This document shows positions 60,748 to 64,000 of a stretch of DNA of 64,000 nucleotides, in pieces (within the stretch, counting starts at the first letter, position 1; each line of letters starts with the position of its first letter). Position numbers and translations under genes: made by a program. The notes beneath the pieces were generated by a model, which was given only the letters and a program-made list of their open reading frames with translations, ran no database searches and was not told where the DNA came from. The stretch comes from Acidobacteriota bacterium. Lineage in GTDB: Bacteria; Acidobacteriota; Vicinamibacteria; Fen-336. Location of the stretch: contig WYBL01000026.1 in NCBI GenBank assembly GCA_011526565.1, positions 286,284 through 350,283 of the forward strand. Reading direction: 5' to 3'.

Positions 60748-62157
60748 TTGACCGACCTGACGACCCTGATCACCCAGATCGACGCCTGGGTCTGGCAGCC
60801 GTTCGTGATGCCGCTGGTGCTCCTGCTCGTCGGCGGCTGGCTGACCTGGAAGACGGGCTTCGTCCAGGTCCGCCACTTCCCGACGGCGGTCCGCTCGTCG
60901 CTGGGCGGCATCTTCAACAAGGGCGACCGCAAGGAAGGCACGATCTCGTCCTTCCAGGCGCTGTCCACCGCGCTCGCGGCGACGGTCGGCAACGGCAACA
61001 TCGGCGGCGTCGCCACGGCGATCCTGCTCGGCGGACCCGGGGCCGTGTTCTGGATGTGGATGTGCGCCACGGTCGGCATGGCGACCAAGTTCGCGGAGGC
61101 CGTGCTCGGCGTCCACTACCGCGTGCGCACGTCGCTGGGCGAGCTGGCCAGCGGCCCGATGTACTACATCCAACAGGGCATCCCCAACAAGGCGCTGGGC
61201 AAGGCGCTGGCGATGGCGTTCGCGTTCTTCGGCATGTGCGCCGCGCTGTTCGGCACCGGCAACATGGCCCAGTCCAACACCGTCGCCCGCACGTTCGTCA
61301 CCGCGGTCGAGACGGTCGCCGGCGTCACGCTGCCGACCTGGGTGCCCGGCATCCTGATCACGGTCGCCGTGGGCCTCGTGCTGCTGGGCGGCATCAAGCG
61401 CATCGCGGTCACGGCCGAGGCGCTGGTGCCGTCGATGATCGTGCTCTACGTCGTCTCCACGGGCGCCTTCGTGCTGCTCAACATCGACAAGCTGCCGCAC
61501 GTGCTGTGGCTGATCGTGCTCGAGGCGTTCACGCCGACCGCCGCGGTCGGCGGCTTCGCCGGCGCCACCGTGGCCCAGGCGATCCAGAGCGGCGTCAGCC
61601 GCGGCGTGCTGTCGAACGAGGCGGGCCTCGGCTCCTCGCCGATCGCCCACGGCATCGCCAACGTCAAGCACCCGGTCGAGCAGGGCACCGTCGGCGTGTT
61701 CGAGGTGTGGATCGACACCATCGTCGTCTGCACCATGACCGCGTTCGTGATCCTGGAGTCCGGGCTGTGGACCAGCCCGCAGTTCCAGGGGGCGAGCGGC
61801 GACCTGACGGCCGCCGCGCTGGCGACCACGATCCCGTTCGCCTCGACGATCGTCGCGACGTGCAGCTTCCTGTTCGGCTTCTCGACCCTGATCGGCTGGT
61901 GCTACTACGGCGAGAAGTGCTTCGAGTTCCTGTTCGGCTCGTCGCTGATCAAGCTCTACCGCGGCATCTTCGTGGCGCTGATCATGGTCGGCGCCGTCGC
62001 CTCGGTGCCGCTGGTGTGGGCGATCGGGACCCTGCTCAACGGGTTCATGGCGCTTCCGAACCTGATCGGCCTCGCCTTCCTGTCGGGCACCGTCGGCAAG
62101 CTGGCGAAGGACTACTTCTCCGGCCGCATGGAGTACGCGGTCAAGGACCCGCAGTAG
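60748..62157 (+). CDS. Alanine/glycine:Na+ (or H+) symporter, AGCS family
   Basis: A 469-residue transporter starting with TTG at 60748 after GAGGAGG. Family marks are 'TISSFQALSTALAATVGNGN', 'IGGVATAILLGGPGAVFWMW', 'GPMYYIQQGIPNKALGKALA' and 'GVSRGVLSNEAGLGSSPIAH'. Around ten to eleven membrane segments are visible. It imports alanine or glycine with sodium. It is in an operon with the NSS transporter upstream and ends at a convergent hairpin, so several amino-acid uptake systems are clustered. Confidence 0.94.
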   Translation: MTDLTTLITQIDAWVWQPFVMPLVLLLVGGWLTWKTGFVQVRHFPTAVRSSLGGIFNKGDRKEGTISSFQALSTALAATVGNGNIGGVATAILLGGPGAVFWMWMCATVGMATKFAEAVLGVHYRVRTSLGELASGPMYYIQQGIPNKALGKALAMAFAFFGMCAALFGTGNMAQSNTVARTFVTAVETVAGVTLPTWVPGILITVAVGLVLLGGIKRIAVTAEALVPSMIVLYVVSTGAFVLLNIDKLPHVLWLIVLEAFTPTAAVGGFAGATVAQAIQSGVSRGVLSNEAGLGSSPIAHGIANVKHPVEQGTVGVFEVWIDTIVVCTMTAFVILESGLWTSPQFQGASGDLTAAALATTIPFASTIVATCSFLFGFSTLIGWCYYGEKCFEFLFGSSLIKLYRGIFVALIMVGAVASVPLVWAIGTLLNGFMALPNLIGLAFLSGTVGKLAKDYFSGRMEYAVKDPQ

Positions 62158-62162
62158 AACGA

Positions 62163-62206
62163 AGCTCCCACGAACCGGCGCCGGGGTCGCCCCGGCGCCG
62201 GACCCG
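62163..62206. repeat. Palindromic intergenic element, terminator-like, related to the ubiD insert
   Basis: CCGGCGCCGGGG (62175-62186) pairs perfectly with CCCCGGCGCCGG (62190-62201) around a TCG loop: a 12-bp stem. Flanks GCTCCCACGAA and GACCCG match the arrangement in the ubiD insertion. It lies between convergent transporter operons and can serve as a bidirectional stop, although no T-run follows. Confidence 0.65.
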
Positions 62207-62211
62207 CTGCC

Positions 62212-62319
62212 CTAGTCCCCGCGCTCGCCCTCGCGCACGAGCCGGTAGAGCAGCCAGGCGAAGCCGCCCCACACGCCGCCCAGCACCAGCACCATCACGA
62301 TCCAGCCGGTCGCGCTCAT
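62212..62319 (-). CDS. MetS-like small subunit of an NSS transporter
   Basis: A 35-residue peptide from ATG 62319 (ATGA overlap with the transporter stop). It has one hydrophobic segment ('GWIVMVLVLGGVWGGFAWLL') followed by a charged end (YRLVREGERGD). This is the pattern of the MetS small subunit that in Corynebacterium is required with MetP for methionine and alanine import. It is too short for many gene finders, and the overlap with the large subunit supports it. Confidence 0.82.
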   Translation of the reverse strand: MSATGWIVMVLVLGGVWGGFAWLLYRLVREGERGD

Positions 62320-63782
62320 CGCCCCGCCTCCCCGGCGCCGACCCGCGCGGCCCACCAGCGGTTGAGCGCGATCAGGACTCCGATCACCAGCACCCACTGC
62401 ACGAGCGTCGTGCCGACGCTGTAGGTGTGCAACGGGTTCCACCAGCCCTCGCGGTCGTAGACCGTGGCCGACTGGTAGAACCACCAGGCCATCAGCGCCA
62501 CGAACTCGAGCGGCACCACGTAGCGCATCACGATCGTGAACCAGCGCCCGACCGGGCTGCGCTCGTCCTCGTCGTTGACGACCTCGGTGCGGAAGCGCTC
62601 CGTGCCGAAGAGGGCGACGGCCACGGCCATGAACAGCCCGGAGACCATCAGCCCCAGCCCCCAGACCCAGTCCTGGTTCTGGAAGAAGCCGAGCTTCCAG
62701 GCCGAAGGCAGGCCGAGCGCGAAGCCGACCAGGCCGACGACCAGCACCGCCCGCCGGCGTTCGAAGCCGAGGTCGACGCCGATGCGGGTGGCCAGCTCGA
62801 TCATCGCGATCAGCGAGGAGAGTGCCGCGAAGCTCAGCGCCAGGAAGAACAGCGACAGGAACAGGCCGCCGAGCGGGAGCTGCTCGAACAGCCGCGGCAG
62901 CCAGATGAAGGTCAGGCCCTCGTTGCCGGCGCCGAGGGCGGCCAGCGCCTGGTCGGGCGGCAGCACCGCGAACACCGTGCACAGGACCGCGATGCCCGCG
63001 AGCAGCGAGGCCGAGTAGTCGCCGAACGCGGTGGCGTAGCTGGTCAGCACCACGTCGTCCTTCTTGCGCAGGTAGACGCCGTAGGTCATCACCAGCCCCC
63101 ACGCCGCGCCCACGCTCCACGCCGACTGGCTGAGCGCCTCCAGCCACACCTGGTGGTGGAGCAGCCGGTCCCAGTCGGGCGTGAACAGGAAGGCCAGGCC
63201 CTGGACCGCGCCGGGCAACATCAGCGCGCGGGCGGCGCCGATCACCAGCAGCAGGAACAGCACGGGGATCAGCACCCGGTTGGTCAGCTCGATGCCGCGC
63301 ACGACGCCGCGCGAGATGATCGCACAGCCCAGCGCCATCGCCACCAGGTGGTACAGCACCGGCTCGAGATTGCCGCCGGTGAACGAGGCCCAGTAGGCCT
63401 GCGAGTCGATGCCCGTCAGCCCGCCGCCGAGGCTGGCCACGAAGTACTTGAGGCACCAGCCGGCGACCACCGAGTAGTAGAACATGATGAAGCAGGAGCA
63501 GACGCCGACGAAGGCGCCCAGCCAGTTCCATCGCGCGCCCACCAGGTGACCGATCGCGCCGGCCGGACCGCGCCGGGTCCGCTTGCCCATCGCGAACTCC
63601 GCGATCACCAGCGGCACCGACCACGCGAACATGAAGACGAGCCAGGCGATCAGGAACGAGCCGCCGCCGTTGGCCGCGGCGACCCGCGGAAAGCGCCAGA
63701 TGTTGCCGGTGCCGACGGCCATGCCGATGGCCGCGAGCAGGATCCCCCAGCGCGAGGAGAAGTGGTCCTGGTTCTGGTTCAT
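62316..63782 (-). CDS. Sodium-dependent NSS/SNF-family transporter (MetP-like)
   Basis: A 488-residue transporter with about twelve membrane segments. 'WGILLAAIGMAVGTGNIWRF' and 'PRVAAANGGGSFLIAWLVFM' give the TM1 sodium and substrate sites, 'FIMFYYSVVAGWCLKYFVAS' is TM3, 'SAWSVGAAWGLVMTYGVYLR' is TM6 and 'ALSSLIAMIELATRIGVDLG' TM8. It pairs with a MetS-like small subunit, as MetP does. Methionine or alanine uptake is likely, though the substrate is not proven. TAAGAT at 63836-63831 on this strand may be its -10 box. Confidence 0.92.
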   Translation of the reverse strand: MNQNQDHFSSRWGILLAAIGMAVGTGNIWRFPRVAAANGGGSFLIAWLVFMFAWSVPLVIAEFAMGKRTRRGPAGAIGHLVGARWNWLGAFVGVCSCFIMFYYSVVAGWCLKYFVASLGGGLTGIDSQAYWASFTGGNLEPVLYHLVAMALGCAIISRGVVRGIELTNRVLIPVLFLLLVIGAARALMLPGAVQGLAFLFTPDWDRLLHHQVWLEALSQSAWSVGAAWGLVMTYGVYLRKKDDVVLTSYATAFGDYSASLLAGIAVLCTVFAVLPPDQALAALGAGNEGLTFIWLPRLFEQLPLGGLFLSLFFLALSFAALSSLIAMIELATRIGVDLGFERRRAVLVVGLVGFALGLPSAWKLGFFQNQDWVWGLGLMVSGLFMAVAVALFGTERFRTEVVNDEDERSPVGRWFTIVMRYVVPLEFVALMAWWFYQSATVYDREGWWNPLHTYSVGTTLVQWVLVIGVLIALNRWWAARVGAGEAGR

Positions 63783-63873
63783 GAAGGCCCTCGGTTGGTC
63801 GCGAATCGACGTCCTGTCGTGGGAGCCGCGATCTTAGCCCAGCCGAGCCGGGCGCTGCCCCCTCGCGGGGCGC

Positions 63874-64000
63874 TCAGGCGAGCGGCAGGCGCAGCTCGAA
63901 GGTGGCGCCCTGGCCGGGACCGGGGCTGCGGGCGTCCACGCTGCCGCCGTGCAGCTCGGCGAGCTGCTTGACGATCGCGAGCCCGAGGCCCGAGCTGGAC
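63874..64000 (-). CDS. C-terminus of a sensor histidine kinase (partial)
   Basis: Forty-two codons are visible, running off the window. '[20 protein letters not shown]' is the G2 box and following helix of a histidine kinase ATPase domain, and '[13 protein letters not shown]' is its last strand before the TGA at 63876-63874. No other domain can be seen, so the sensor type is unknown. It is the upstream neighbour of the MetP-like gene on the same strand, with a 91-base gap. Confidence 0.85.
   Translation of the reverse strand, partial: SSSGLGLAIVKQLAELHGGSVDARSPGPGQGATFELRLPLA

Noticed and set aside
59394..63971. 1525-codon open frame on the plus strand across the transporter region
   Set aside because: It is out of frame with the NSS and AGCS genes and antisense to the MetP-like gene, with no recognisable domain.
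1..64000. CRISPR arrays, tRNA and rRNA genes
   Set aside because: No regularly spaced direct repeats, no cloverleaf or CCA-end patterns and no rRNA-like sequence were seen by eye. A short tRNA could be missed without a search tool.

Overview
The window is a very GC-rich bacterial chromosome segment (about 70% by eye, not computed). Genes are densely packed, coupled by 4-nt stop/start overlaps, and often start with GTG or TTG. I see no rRNA, tRNA, CRISPR array, integrase or complete insertion sequence. The mix of large PAS-rich histidine kinases, a CBM9-like/DUF5916 outer-membrane protein, a DUF885 peptidase, a fused E1 alpha-beta 2-oxoacid dehydrogenase and Na+-coupled amino-acid transporters would suit a free-living Acidobacteriota-type organism. 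Myxococcota, Gemmatimonadota or a deltaproteobacterial-type lineage are alternatives. That placement is inference.

Layout: (1) 1-1640: decayed defence or toxin-type material, with the C-terminus of a type ISP restriction-modification protein, a methyltransferase broken by a stop codon, and remnants of a GS-X10-DXD nucleotidyltransferase. (2) 1641-6486: a three-gene sensory operon (PocR-PAS protein, membrane PAS histidine kinase, single-receiver regulator). (3) 6623-12605: a periplasmic copper/oxidative-type cluster with a Tat multicopper oxidase, a cytochrome c, a His-rich small protein, an NTF2-like protein, an OmpR-family regulator with its kinase, and a Gly/Tyr/Met-rich barrel protein. (4) 13003-14217: a kinase with a four-cysteine motif. 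(5) 14230-24462: a six-gene overlapping phosphorelay operon preceded by one more hybrid kinase; one of its kinases is broken by an internal deletion. (6) 24483-30008: an M20 amidohydrolase, a three-PAS hybrid kinase, an NmrA-like protein and a broken AlbA_2/RecG-like gene.

(7) 30122-35497: a tight operon for 4-hydroxyproline use (DUF885 peptidase, semialdehyde dehydrogenase, 4-hydroxyproline epimerase, FAD oxidase/dehydrogenase). (8) 35525-45766: a capsule/surface-glycan locus with GSCFA and WcbI-like proteins, an ABC-2 exporter pair, a DegT aminotransferase, a GNAT acyltransferase, a beta-propeller/GT4 fusion and a triple-module GT2 protein. (9) 45780-48344: tRNA modification (Dus, MnmA) and a small coiled-coil protein. 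(10) 48441-56201: a DUF5916 barrel, a penicillin acylase-family hydrolase, the fused E1 and a cysteine synthase-like enzyme. (11) 56228-57362: an AbiE-type toxin-antitoxin locus with a broken toxin. (12) 57386-63782: a UbiD decarboxylase carrying an in-frame hairpin insertion, then three Na+-coupled transporters and a MetS-like small subunit. (13) The window ends in the C-terminus of another histidine kinase.

Two themes stand out. First, two parallel signalling modules (1641-6486 and 16269-20376) each pair a cytosolic protein carrying the same conserved C-terminal tail with a membrane kinase of the '[14 protein letters not shown]' type and an Rcp1-like regulator. Second, three genes (about 21730, 29825 and 57113) carry the same kind of lesion: a clean out-of-frame internal deletion with both halves otherwise intact. 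A palindromic repeat family also appears twice, once inside ubiD and once as an intergenic terminator-like element.
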